Of a DNA stretch of 7,043 bases, positions 1 through 6,382 are shown in pieces. Both the position numbers and the translations under genes were made by a program. Position 1 is the first letter of the stretch. The number at the start of each line of letters is the position of its first letter. The DNA is taken from positions 1 to 7,043 of the forward strand of contig SKPT01000524.1 in assembly GCA_007119405.1 (NCBI GenBank), in the 5' to 3' direction. The notes beneath the pieces were generated by a model. It saw nothing but the letters and a program-made list of their open reading frames with translations. It was not told where the DNA came from and did no database searches. Source of the DNA: Phycisphaeraceae bacterium (GTDB lineage Bacteria > Planctomycetota > Phycisphaerae > Phycisphaerales > Phycisphaeraceae).

Positions 1-1214
1 CCGACGACGCTCATCTGTCCCAACAGCACGTTGACGAACTGGGGCAGCTCGTCGATGTTGGTCTTGCGGATGAAGCGGCCGACGCGGGTCAGGCGCGGGT
101 CGGCCTCGATGTAGAACTGCGGGCCGTCGACCTGGTTGGCCTCGAGCAGTTCGTGCTTGATCTTATCGGCGTCCTTGCGCATCGAACGGAGCTTGATGCA
201 CGGGAACGTCGGCCCGCCGCGGCCCTGTCGATGATGGACGAAGAAGAACGGCCGACCGTCCTCGAGCCAGGTGGCGAGCATGACCAGCGGAAAGAGCGGG
301 GCGGTGACCAGCAGCACCAGGGCGGCGAAGGTGATGTCGAAAAAGCGCTTGCCCCCAAAGCCGCGCGTCGGTCCAGCGGGCCGGGGCGCGGCGGGGTTGC
401 CGAGGCGCTGGCTCGGCTCGATCTCGTCCCAGGCGAGGATCTCGGCCTCGGGACGGGCGCCGGGGTCGTCCCAGAGGACCGTGGGGCCGACGAGGCTGAC
501 CGTCGCGTCGAGCCGGCGACCGGCGCCGATCCAGACGGGGCCGACGGCGGTGATGCCGCGCGGGACGGTGACGGTCGTGTCGCGCCAGATCTCGCCCGGG
601 CCGGAGCGGGCGCGGTTGATGGTGGCGTCAGGCTGCTTCCACAGGCCGACCAGGTCCCGGACGCTCTGCATCAGTTCGTGGGGGTCGGCGGCGCGGTAGA
701 CGCGGCCGTTGATGGCCGCGCTGGCGCGGCGTCGGCGGAAGGTGGCACGACGCAGCCGGGCCCAGCCCTGGCGCGGGTCGGCGGCGCGCTGCCAGAGCTC
801 GGCGATGGTGCGCTCGCTCGTCAGCGCAACGCGACCAATGCGCGTCTCCTGACCGGCGTAGCGGCGTTCGAAGCGGAGGAACTGGCCCCGGCTGTCGCGC
901 AGGGCGTACTCGCGGTAGTCCCGATCCCGGTTGTGCGCCAGGCGCAGCCAGAGCAGCTCGGGCTGCTCCCAACTGAGGCGGTCGATCAGCGGCGCCAGGC
1001 GAAAGAGCACGAGCGTGGCGGGCGTGGTGAGCAGGAACAGCTCGGCATGGGGCACAAGCTCGGTGCGCTCGCCGAGGCGCACGGCCTGCACACCGCGCGC
1101 CGCCCAGAAGCGGTCATGCAGCTGCACGGGCGTCAGGCCCCAGAGCGTGGGCATGGCCTCGCCAGCGGCGACGGCCGCCTCGGCGAACCGTGGCTGTTCG
1201 GTGGTCAGGATCAT
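1..1214 (-). CDS. Polyisoprenyl-phosphate hexose-1-phosphate transferase with long N-terminal extension (3' end outside window)
   Basis: The C-terminal part is a bacterial sugar transferase (WcaJ/PglC-like, small monotopic phosphoglycosyl transferase domain), which moves a sugar-1-phosphate from a nucleotide sugar to undecaprenyl phosphate at the inner membrane and so starts repeat-unit synthesis. Reading from the ATG at 1214, 404 codons are visible. The transferase domain begins with KRFFDI (289-294), followed by the membrane hairpin (about 293-317), a KLRSM motif, DPRLTRVGRFIRKT, and the catalytic dyad D388-E389 in DELPQ; the window ends at the family's MSVVG motif, so only a short C-terminus is missing. 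Residues 1-284 are not the usual multi-helix flippase-like or CoA-binding-like N-terminus. They look soluble and contain a hexapeptide-like, probably beta-helical stretch at 205-254. The start overlaps the upstream stop as ATGA, with GGGGAG 5 bases upstream. Function of the C-terminal domain is secure; that of the N-terminal region is unknown. Confidence 0.93.
   Translation of the reverse strand, partial: MILTTEQPRFAEAAVAAGEAMPTLWGLTPVQLHDRFWAARGVQAVRLGERTELVPHAELFLLTTPATLVLFRLAPLIDRLSWEQPELLWLRLAHNRDRDYREYALRDSRGQFLRFERRYAGQETRIGRVALTSERTIAELWQRAADPRQGWARLRRATFRRRRASAAINGRVYRAADPHELMQSVRDLVGLWKQPDATINRARSGPGEIWRDTTVTVPRGITAVGPVWIGAGRRLDATVSLVGPTVLWDDPGARPEAEILAWDEIEPSQRLGNPAAPRPAGPTRGFGGKRFFDITFAALVLLVTAPLFPLVMLATWLEDGRPFFFVHHRQGRGGPTFPCIKLRSMRKDADKIKHELLEANQVDGPQFYIEADPRLTRVGRFIRKTNIDELPQFVNVLLGQMSVV
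453..602 (-). other. Hexapeptide-like (left-handed beta-helix) segment within the sugar transferase
   Basis: Residues 205-254 of the sugar transferase show short alternating hydrophobic/Gly/Pro turns, for example VTVPRGITAVGPVWIGAG and ATVSLVGPTVLWDDPGA. This is the look of degenerate left-handed beta-helix turns as seen at the C-terminus of sugar nucleotidyltransferases. It lies just before a Pro-rich linker (about 266-284) leading to the membrane hairpin. The assignment is by pattern only. Confidence 0.5.
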
Positions 1215-3667
1215 GTCTGCTCCCCGGGCTCGTCGCGGCCGTTGCCGGCGCTGTGGCCATTGGCCACGGAACCGGCGATCGGGCCGAAACGGCCATGGCC
1301 CTTGCCTGTGCCGGTCGCCAGCGGGGCGCCGCTCTGTGTGCTCCGCGAGCGCGAGAGCGCGGCGAAGCTGGTCTGGTGGTAGTCCGCCTCGTCGGCGCGG
1401 TTGAACACGAGCCCGGCGATCGAGGCTCCGAGGGTTCCCAGGTGCGCGACGGCGCGTTCCGCGGCCGGCCGCTGCTCGCCCTTGGAAACCGTGAGGATGA
1501 CGCGGTCGGCGACGCAAGCGGCGATGGAGGCCTCGACGGCACCGGGCACCGGCCCGGTGTCGATGAGGATGGTGTCGAAACGGCTGCGCGCCGCATCGAG
1601 GACGCGGCCCAGGGCCTCGGGCGAGAGTTGGTTGGCGTCGGCGGCGCTGGCCGAGCCGACCGGCAGAACCGAGAGGTTGGCGATGCCGCTGTCGGCGATG
1701 CAGTGGCCGACGGGTTCGCCCGCAAGGGCGTCGAGCACACCCAGGCGGGCGTGTTCCTGGAAGCTCAACGCCTTGTCGAGCTGCTCCTGCTGGACGAGCC
1801 CGCGCTGCACGAGGACCGTGCCGAGGCGCAGATCCTGCTGCTGGGCATGCTCCAGCGCCTGGTCGAGTTGCTCAGCGCTGAGGTAACCCTGCTGGACGAG
1901 GATCTGGCCGATGCGTCGGCGGATGATCGCGCCCATGCGGTGGCTGAGCCCGCCACCGGCAAAGTCGCAGTCCACCAGCAGCGTGCGCGAGCCGGCGCTG
2001 GCCATGGACAGGCCCAGGGCGATGGTGAGGCTGGTCTTGCCGGTGCCCGAGACGGGGCTGGTGATGGCGAACACGTTGCCGCCGGTGGACTTTCTGGACC
2101 CGACCTGGAGCAGCGTGCGGATGTGATGCACACCGTTGGCGGCGATGGCTGCCTGCTCGGGGTCGGCCAGGTCTTCGGGCATGGCCGGCAGGAGCCCGAG
2201 CAGGGGCACGCGTCCGATGCTGTGGGCGGCGTCGGCGGGTGAGCGCAGTCGGCGATCGAGAAAGCCCAGGCCCAGCACCAGCCCGAAGCCGAGGCTCGCC
2301 CCGCCGACGCCGCCGAACAGCGCCAGTTGCCGCCGCGAGCCGGTGTTGTAGGGCGCGACGGGGTCGGTGTAGGCGGTGACGACGGACATGCGGCTGCGGA
2401 TGCCCGACTCGACATCGAGCTCTTCGAGGCGGCGCTCGACGAGTTCGAGCTGGCCCTGCTCGCGCTCCAGCTCGCGCTGCAGCCGGCGCAGCTCCTGATG
2501 GCGTGCGCCCAGGTCACGGGCCTGGCTGCGGGCCTGCTCGTACATCCGCTCGACCTCGCGCTGCTCGACCTGGAGGCGGCGCAGCTCGTGTTGGGCGACG
2601 GCGCCCTGCTGGCCGTCGAACTCTTCCGGATCGAAACTGCGCAGGAAGCTCTGGACCTGCTCCTCGAGTTGCTGCGCGATGACCTCGAGCTCCGAGTCCA
2701 CCCTTCGCATCTGGCGAGATCGTTCGCCGAAACCGCGGGCCTCAAGGTAGCGCTTCTCCTCGAGCTTCTGTCGGCGGAGCTGGAGCAACTGGCGGACTTC
2801 CGGATCAAATTCGGCGATCTCGTCGAGGCTGAGCTCCTCCAGGTCCATGCCGTTTTCGCCGATGCGCTGACGCATCAGCTCCCGAACGGAGGCCACGCCG
2901 GCCAGATCCAGGTGAAGATCCTGGAGCCTGCCCTCGAGGCGGGCGGCCTGGGCCTGGCGATAGTTGTACATGCGCTCCAGGGCCTCGGCCGAGCCGAATT
3001 CCCCTGTCGCGGTGCGGATGCGATCTCGCAGGTTGGCGATGCGACGCTCCAGGGCGGTTCTGCGCTCCTCGAGGATGCGGATGCGCCGCGGGTTGTCCTG
3101 GTCGAGCTGGTCTTCGTAGAGCTCCTGGTAGGCCCGGACGATCGCCTGGACGCCGGCGCGGGCGCGGGCGGGGTTGCCGTCGTTGAAGCGGATCCGGATC
3201 AACTCGCCATCGACCCGCACGTCGAGCGCGCGCTCGAAGGCATCGACGGCATCGGGCGAGATGCCGCGACCGTGCGGCTGCCACAGCTCGCTTTCCATGG
3301 CGCGCGTGACCGTGCGGCCCTGGCTCATGAATGCGGCCTGGGAGCGCAGGTGGGCGTCGAAGCGGGGCATCACGCCCGTCTCCTCCGTTCGGTACAACAC
3401 GCGCGGAATGACCGGGGTAAAGTGAAGCAGCGCCTCGCTGCGGTAATCCGGCTCCCAGAGCTGCGCGGCGCCGTAGCCGCCGCCGACCAGCCCCACGAGG
3501 GCGAGAATGATGGCCCAGTGATACCGGCCGCGCATGATCCGATGCATGCGCAGCAGCGGCGACTCCTCCGGCTCCTGGCTGGCGTCGTCCGCCCGGCTCA
3601 GCAGCGGCCCGGGCAACAGGTCGGCCTCGGCCCGGCCGGTGGGCGGACGCTCGTCATGCTGATTCAT
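1211..3667 (-). CDS. Wzz/BY-kinase-like fusion: polysaccharide chain-length and export ATPase with an MshEN-like insert
   Basis: An 818-residue polysaccharide co-polymerase that would set chain length and export of the exopolysaccharide at the inner membrane. Order of parts: cytosolic N-terminus; first membrane segment (about 50-70) followed by the Wzz domain; long periplasmic coiled coil rich in Glu/Arg/Gln (about 195-425); Pro-containing segment (P436, P439) and second membrane segment (about 446-469); cytosolic P-loop ATPase (about 505-770). The ATPase has Walker A SGTGKTS (540-546), Walker A' LLVDCD (563-568) and Walker B-like ILIDTGP (700-706). Between A' and LGVLDALAG (642-650) sits an insert with the MshEN pattern (585-637). 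The C-terminal tail is Ser/Gly-rich with a single tyrosine (Y763) instead of the usual cluster, and the EX2RX2R motif is reduced to N511/H514/R517. The start at 3667 is preferred because GGAGAA stands 7 bases upstream and it overlaps the upstream stop by 14 bases; an in-frame ATG at 3775 would only add a stretch shadowing the upstream gene. ATPase and Wzz parts are secure; tyrosine kinase activity is doubtful. Confidence 0.93.
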   Translation of the reverse strand: MNQHDERPPTGRAEADLLPGPLLSRADDASQEPEESPLLRMHRIMRGRYHWAIILALVGLVGGGYGAAQLWEPDYRSEALLHFTPVIPRVLYRTEETGVMPRFDAHLRSQAAFMSQGRTVTRAMESELWQPHGRGISPDAVDAFERALDVRVDGELIRIRFNDGNPARARAGVQAIVRAYQELYEDQLDQDNPRRIRILEERRTALERRIANLRDRIRTATGEFGSAEALERMYNYRQAQAARLEGRLQDLHLDLAGVASVRELMRQRIGENGMDLEELSLDEIAEFDPEVRQLLQLRRQKLEEKRYLEARGFGERSRQMRRVDSELEVIAQQLEEQVQSFLRSFDPEEFDGQQGAVAQHELRRLQVEQREVERMYEQARSQARDLGARHQELRRLQRELEREQGQLELVERRLEELDVESGIRSRMSVVTAYTDPVAPYNTGSRRQLALFGGVGGASLGFGLVLGLGFLDRRLRSPADAAHSIGRVPLLGLLPAMPEDLADPEQAAIAANGVHHIRTLLQVGSRKSTGGNVFAITSPVSGTGKTSLTIALGLSMASAGSRTLLVDCDFAGGGLSHRMGAIIRRRIGQILVQQGYLSAEQLDQALEHAQQQDLRLGTVLVQRGLVQQEQLDKALSFQEHARLGVLDALAGEPVGHCIADSGIANLSVLPVGSASAADANQLSPEALGRVLDAARSRFDTILIDTGPVPGAVEASIAACVADRVILTVSKGEQRPAAERAVAHLGTLGASIAGLVFNRADEADYHQTSFAALSRSRSTQSGAPLATGTGKGHGRFGPIAGSVANGHSAGNGRDEPGEQT
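1757..1915 (-). other. MshEN-like (GspE N-terminal) candidate cyclic-di-GMP-binding insert
   Basis: Residues 585-637 of the Wzz/ATPase contain two 24-residue motifs separated by exactly 5 residues. Motif 1 runs R585-I-G-x-x-L-V-x-x-G594 to L601, L605 and ends in A608; the spacer is 609-613; motif 2 runs R614-L-G-x-x-L-V-x-x-G623 to L630, L634 and ends in Q637. The known MshEN signature is RLGxxLVxxGxIxxxxLxxxLxxQ twice, five residues apart. Both copies keep the initial Arg, Gly and LV..G core; motif 1 has Ala in place of the final Gln. Nucleotide binding itself is not shown. Confidence 0.75.
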
Positions 3668-4358
3668 CGTGAACTTCTCCGGCCCGGATGGCCTCGATTG
3701 CCTCGCGGAGCTCGCCGACCAGGGTCTGGAAGATCTGCTCGCGACGCTCCGCCGGCGTGTCCGGGGTGAAAACAAGCTGCACCTGCGCCGCGCCGTAGAT
3801 GCGCCGGGTGTACTCGCCGGCGGCGCGGCGGACCTCGCGCATCTCCGAGACGATGCGGCCGTCAGGCAGGATCAGGAAGTTCTCCACCGTCATGCCGCTG
3901 GTGCCCGCGGCGCGGCGCATGGTGAAGTCGTAGGTCATCGCGGCGATGGGGGCCTCGCCCAGCCGGCGCTGGATCGGTTCGGCCCGGGTCTGCGTCCAGC
4001 CGTGGGCGGGGTAGCAGATCGGCGGGTAGTGGCCGGCCAGGTCGCGCGCGTCGCGGCAGTGCACCAGCACGAGCGAGACGCGCTCGCCGGTCTCGATGTT
4101 CTCGTAGCGGCGGGCGACGATCGTGTTGGGCCTGAGCAGGGCCATCGCCTCGGGCGGCGGCGGTTCGTCAATGCCGACCCAGCCGTCGATGCGGTAGGGC
4201 ACCCGCTCGATGACCTCGGCCACGTGGCGATGGTACGGCTCGGCGTCCTCGGCGGTGGGACGCGTCCGCGTCTCGACGGCGACACCGGCGAGCATGGCCA
4301 CGGCCAGGGCCGGCACCAGCCAACTCGTCCAATGCTTGTAGCGCGTGGCGGGGCTCAT
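3654..4358 (-). CDS. epsI: Exosortase-associated EpsI-family protein
   Basis: A 234-residue protein of the EpsI family, found beside or fused to exosortases; its exact role is unknown, but it is thought to act with the exosortase at the periplasmic face in protein sorting and polymer production. One N-terminal membrane segment (about 12-29) anchors the protein, and the rest would be periplasmic. Family marks are visible: a VPYRIDGWVGID segment (53-64, compare the usual iP..i..W.g.d), the RRYEN stretch (83-87), and the core HYPPICYPAHGW (110-121) with C115, corresponding to the common HsPe.C.pg.GW. Length is normal. The ATG at 4358 has AGAGGA 5 bases upstream and begins 9 bases after the exosortase stop; its own end overlaps the Wzz/ATPase start by 14 bases. 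The pairing with a full exosortase next door makes the assignment firm. Confidence 0.9.
   Translation of the reverse strand: MSPATRYKHWTSWLVPALAVAMLAGVAVETRTRPTAEDAEPYHRHVAEVIERVPYRIDGWVGIDEPPPPEAMALLRPNTIVARRYENIETGERVSLVLVHCRDARDLAGHYPPICYPAHGWTQTRAEPIQRRLGEAPIAAMTYDFTMRRAAGTSGMTVENFLILPDGRIVSEMREVRRAAGEYTRRIYGAAQVQLVFTPDTPAERREQIFQTLVGELREAIEAIRAGEVHDESA
3675..3680 (-). promoter_or_regulatory. Ribosome binding site fixing the Wzz/ATPase start
   Basis: GGAGAA on the minus strand, 7 bases before the ATG at 3667 and inside the end of the EpsI gene. It supports 3667 over the more upstream in-frame ATG at 3775, whose extra 36 residues are basic and low in complexity and lie antiparallel to nothing known in Wzz proteins. 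Confidence 0.65.
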
Positions 4359-4367
4359 CGGGGTCCT

Positions 4368-5249
4368 CTAGTCATTGGCGAGCGTGTAGCGGGTCACGGG
4401 GATCATCGCCCAGCGCAGCACGTGCAGCAGCGCCAGCAGCAGGAGGAACGCCAGGCCCAGCATGATCCAGCCGCTCCAGTCATGGAACTGGTCGGCCACG
4501 GATTGCGGCGCGTAGCCATAGAGCCAGACGGTGGGCATCATCCGGATGATGTTGATCACCAGCGCCACCAGAGGGCTGGCCAGCAGGATCAGGCCGCGGG
4601 CGTACCACCGCAGCGGCGTGCCAAAGGCGAAGGCGTAGGAGACCAGCGCCAGGGCGAAGACACCGCGCATGCCGTTGCAGGCCTCGGCGACGGCGACGTC
4701 GACACCGTTGATCTGAAGCAGATTGCCCGCCCGGTCGATGGTCGCGCCGCCGAGCTCGACGAGGTCGTGCGTGATCTGGGCGGTCGCGGTCTGCAGGGGG
4801 ATGGCGATCTGCTGGCGCATGATGCCGGGGATCGGCACGAGGAACCCCAGCACGATGACCGCCGGCAGGTAGCGCATGAGCACCTCGCGGCCGAGCACTG
4901 TCGCGACGGCGCCGATCAGCAGGATCACGGCCCCGCCATGCCAGAACGACTGGATGCCGTTGTGGTACCCGTACGCCGAGAGGAACCACCCCAGGGCCAT
5001 GATCAGCGGTCCGACGTAAGGGTCGACCGGCCGGCACTGCCCGAAGCGGGCGCGGCGCACCCAGATGAGCCAGGCGGCGACGATGGGCACGAGAAAGATG
5101 TGGCTGGACTCCTCGTCGATCCGGCCGATGCGATAGATGTCGGCCCAGGCGGGCCATGTCACGGCCACGGCCGCGACGCCCATCGCGGCGGCGGCGATGA
5201 AGTGCCAGTGGCTCCAGCCGTTTCGGCGCCAACCGCTGGGCAACATCAC
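4368..5249 (-). CDS. Exosortase (EpsH-like transpeptidase)
   Basis: An integral membrane cysteine transpeptidase that would cleave C-terminal sorting signals (tripartite motif, membrane helix, basic tail) of exported proteins and pass them on to the cell surface. The 293-residue length is typical and about eight hydrophobic segments can be seen. The family triad is complete: C191 in EACNGMR, R236 in INIIRM, and H256 in QFHDWSGW. The N-terminal part has the familiar DEESSHIFLVPIVAAWLIW segment (45-63), comparable to D..ysHg.l.P in other exosortases. Two starts are possible: GTG at 5249, which overlaps the upstream stop as GTGA, and the next codon, ATG at 5246. AGGGAG at 5255-5260 is 5 bases from the GTG and 8 from the ATG, so the ATG may be the actual start. 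The subtype (Xrt letter) and its sorting motif cannot be told from this window, and no substrate protein is encoded here. Confidence 0.95.
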   Translation of the reverse strand: MMLPSGWRRNGWSHWHFIAAAAMGVAAVAVTWPAWADIYRIGRIDEESSHIFLVPIVAAWLIWVRRARFGQCRPVDPYVGPLIMALGWFLSAYGYHNGIQSFWHGGAVILLIGAVATVLGREVLMRYLPAVIVLGFLVPIPGIMRQQIAIPLQTATAQITHDLVELGGATIDRAGNLLQINGVDVAVAEACNGMRGVFALALVSYAFAFGTPLRWYARGLILLASPLVALVINIIRMMPTVWLYGYAPQSVADQFHDWSGWIMLGLAFLLLLALLHVLRWAMIPVTRYTLAND

Positions 5250-6205
5250 TGTCGCTCCCTGGCCTGGCTCGGGCCGGTGATGATCTCGTCCACGACGCGG
5301 GCGCCGCGCGGCACCCTCGCGCCCGGGCCGACGACGCAGCGCACCACCGTCGCGCCGCTTTCCACCCGGGCGCCCGCGAGGACGACCGCATCGTGAATGT
5401 GGGTGTCAGAGGCAACCGCGGCGCCCGGCTCGACGATGGCGAAGGTGCGGTGGCAGTCTTCGGCAAACGGGTCGCGCAGCGCCGCAGCGCCGCCGTGGCC
5501 GTGGAACCACCGCAGGGCGGTGAGGTAGTCGCGCTGCGTGCGCACGGGCAGCGCGCTGGGGCCGGCGGTCTCGACGACGCGCACGGTGTGGCGCCGCGCG
5601 AGCCGGGGAAGGGCCTGCTCCTTGAAGTCGATGAAGCCGCGATCGGGCAGGTCGCGCAGGCAGCCGCAGCGCAGGTAGAAAAGCCCGCCGGGCGTGCCGT
5701 CACGGTGGCTGAACACGGTGATGTCGGCCGCCTCGGCACAGAGCAGGGCCACCAGCTCGTTCAACGGGTGGAGCAGGAGCTGGCCGGCGGTGGCGACGAG
5801 GATGCGATCGTCATCGTCATGGGCGGCGACCGCGTCACGCAGCGCTCCGCCGCTGCCTCGGTACGCCGTCGTCTCCTGCTCGATGCGGATGGCGAACGGG
5901 GCGAGGTCCGCCATCTCCTCGTCGCTGCGCGGGCGCGGCGACGGGACGTTGGCGTTGGCGAGCAGGCGCAATTGCAAAGGCTGCTCATCGCAGCCGTTAA
6001 AGAGTGTGCGGCACTGCTCCAGCCAGAGGGCGAGCAGGTCGCGCCGCTCGTCGAAGGGCAGGTCCACGACGCAGCGCTGCGCCCCGCTGAGCAGCGGCGA
6101 GGGCTTGGGCGCGCCGGCAAGCAGGACGAGGGCATGCACGGGCGCAGGTGCGGATCCATCGCCATCGCCAGCGGGCGCTACTTGATGTGGCGCTTGCAGT
6201 TGCAT
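5246..6205 (-). CDS. Nucleotidyltransferase-like protein with beta-helix tail, probable pseudoenzyme
   Basis: A 319-residue protein with the layout of a sugar-1-phosphate nucleotidyltransferase: a Rossmann-like N-terminal part (about 24-235) and a C-terminal left-handed beta-helix (about 255-310, turns such as IVEPGAAVASDTHIHDAVVL and VVGPGARVPRGARVV). The late landmarks are present: GSGGALRDA (117-125, compare GTaGalr.A), GLFYLR, FIDFKEQALPRL (191-202) and VRTQRDYLTALRW (221-233). The catalytic landmarks are not: the usual GGxGTRL plus lysine loop is replaced by LLAGAPKPSPLLS (28-40), and the metal-binding GD of the lVlnGD strand by ATAGQ (138-142). It is therefore more likely a regulator, scaffold or acyl/nucleotide-binding relic than an active enzyme; this is inference. 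The ATG at 6205 is the first possible start after an in-frame TGA near 6290; its purine-rich AGGAGA is unusually far (18 bases) upstream. First gene of the tight operon. Confidence 0.68.
   Translation of the reverse strand: MQLQAPHQVAPAGDGDGSAPAPVHALVLLAGAPKPSPLLSGAQRCVVDLPFDERRDLLALWLEQCRTLFNGCDEQPLQLRLLANANVPSPRPRSDEEMADLAPFAIRIEQETTAYRGSGGALRDAVAAHDDDDRILVATAGQLLLHPLNELVALLCAEAADITVFSHRDGTPGGLFYLRCGCLRDLPDRGFIDFKEQALPRLARRHTVRVVETAGPSALPVRTQRDYLTALRWFHGHGGAAALRDPFAEDCHRTFAIVEPGAAVASDTHIHDAVVLAGARVESGATVVRCVVGPGARVPRGARVVDEIITGPSQARERQ
5255..5260 (-). promoter_or_regulatory. Ribosome binding site of the exosortase gene
   Basis: AGGGAG on the minus strand, inside the end of the upstream gene. 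It is 5 bases before the GTG at 5249 and 8 bases before the ATG at 5246. The spacing slightly favours the ATG as the true start, which would shorten the exosortase by one residue. Confidence 0.6.
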
Positions 6206-6277
6206 CGGTTGTTCGGTGACCTGTCTCCTCTCCGTGAGACGCGGCTGTGCGCCCCCACCCCCGAACCCGGTAGCTTT

Positions 6278-6305
6278 AGTATATCCGCGTCAAGGCTCGC
6301 ACCAA
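6278..6305 (-). promoter_or_regulatory. Candidate sigma70-type promoter for the five-gene operon
   Basis: On the minus strand a good -10 box, TATACT (6278-6283), lies 16 bases downstream of a weak -35, TTGGTG (6300-6305). A better -35-like TTGACG (6288-6293) is only 4 bases from the -10 and cannot pair with it. The predicted transcription start would be near 6271, giving a leader of about 65 bases before the ATG at 6205. This is the only plausible promoter seen ahead of the operon; support is by pattern alone. Confidence 0.33.
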
Positions 6306-6324
6306 GGAGTGCTGGGCGGGAAAT

Positions 6325-6340
6325 TGCCAGGACGTTGGCA
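6325..6340. promoter_or_regulatory. Inverted repeat TGCCA-N6-TGGCA, possible operator
   Basis: A 16-base interrupted palindrome, centred about 61 bases upstream of the predicted transcription start, a spacing used by many class I activators. It overlaps one of the two TTGCCAGGA direct repeats. The protein that might bind it is unknown, and a 5-base half-site could occur by chance. Confidence 0.25.
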
Positions 6341-6382
6341 GCGACTCACCCTGATCGCCCGGGTTTGCCCCATTTGCCAGGA

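Noticed and set aside
153..1382. Long plus-strand open frame opposite the sugar transferase and the end of the Wzz/ATPase
   Set aside because: It encodes Gly/Ala/Arg-rich sequence with no recognisable domain and lies antisense to genes with clear family motifs; long open antisense frames are expected at this GC content.
1786..1900. Exact 13-base direct repeat CCTGCTGGACGAG (1786-1798 and 1888-1900) as evidence of recent tandem duplication
   Set aside because: The copies are 34 codons apart while the two MshEN-like motifs are 29 codons apart, so the repeat does not align with the protein repeat; it comes from the shared words LVQQ in different motif positions.
2327..3769. Plus-strand open frame of 480 codons opposite the Wzz region
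   Set aside because: Its Leu/Glu-rich appearance is the mirror of the Glu/Arg/Gln-rich coiled coil on the minus strand; there is no independent evidence of a gene.
3668..3775. Upstream in-frame ATG at 3775 as start of the Wzz/ATPase
   Set aside because: It would add 36 residues of basic, Ser-rich sequence overlapping EpsI coding sequence by over 100 bases, while the ATG at 3667 has a well-placed GGAGAA and gives an ordinary Wzz N-terminus.
3669..5396. Plus-strand open frame of 575 codons opposite EpsI and exosortase
   Set aside because: Low-complexity Gly/Asp/Arg/His-rich product without domains, antisense to two well-supported genes.
6284..6345. Possible sigma54 promoter from TGGCA-containing sequences in the intergenic region
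   Set aside because: The spacing between GG and GC elements is 8 or 9 bases where 10 is required on the strand facing the operon.
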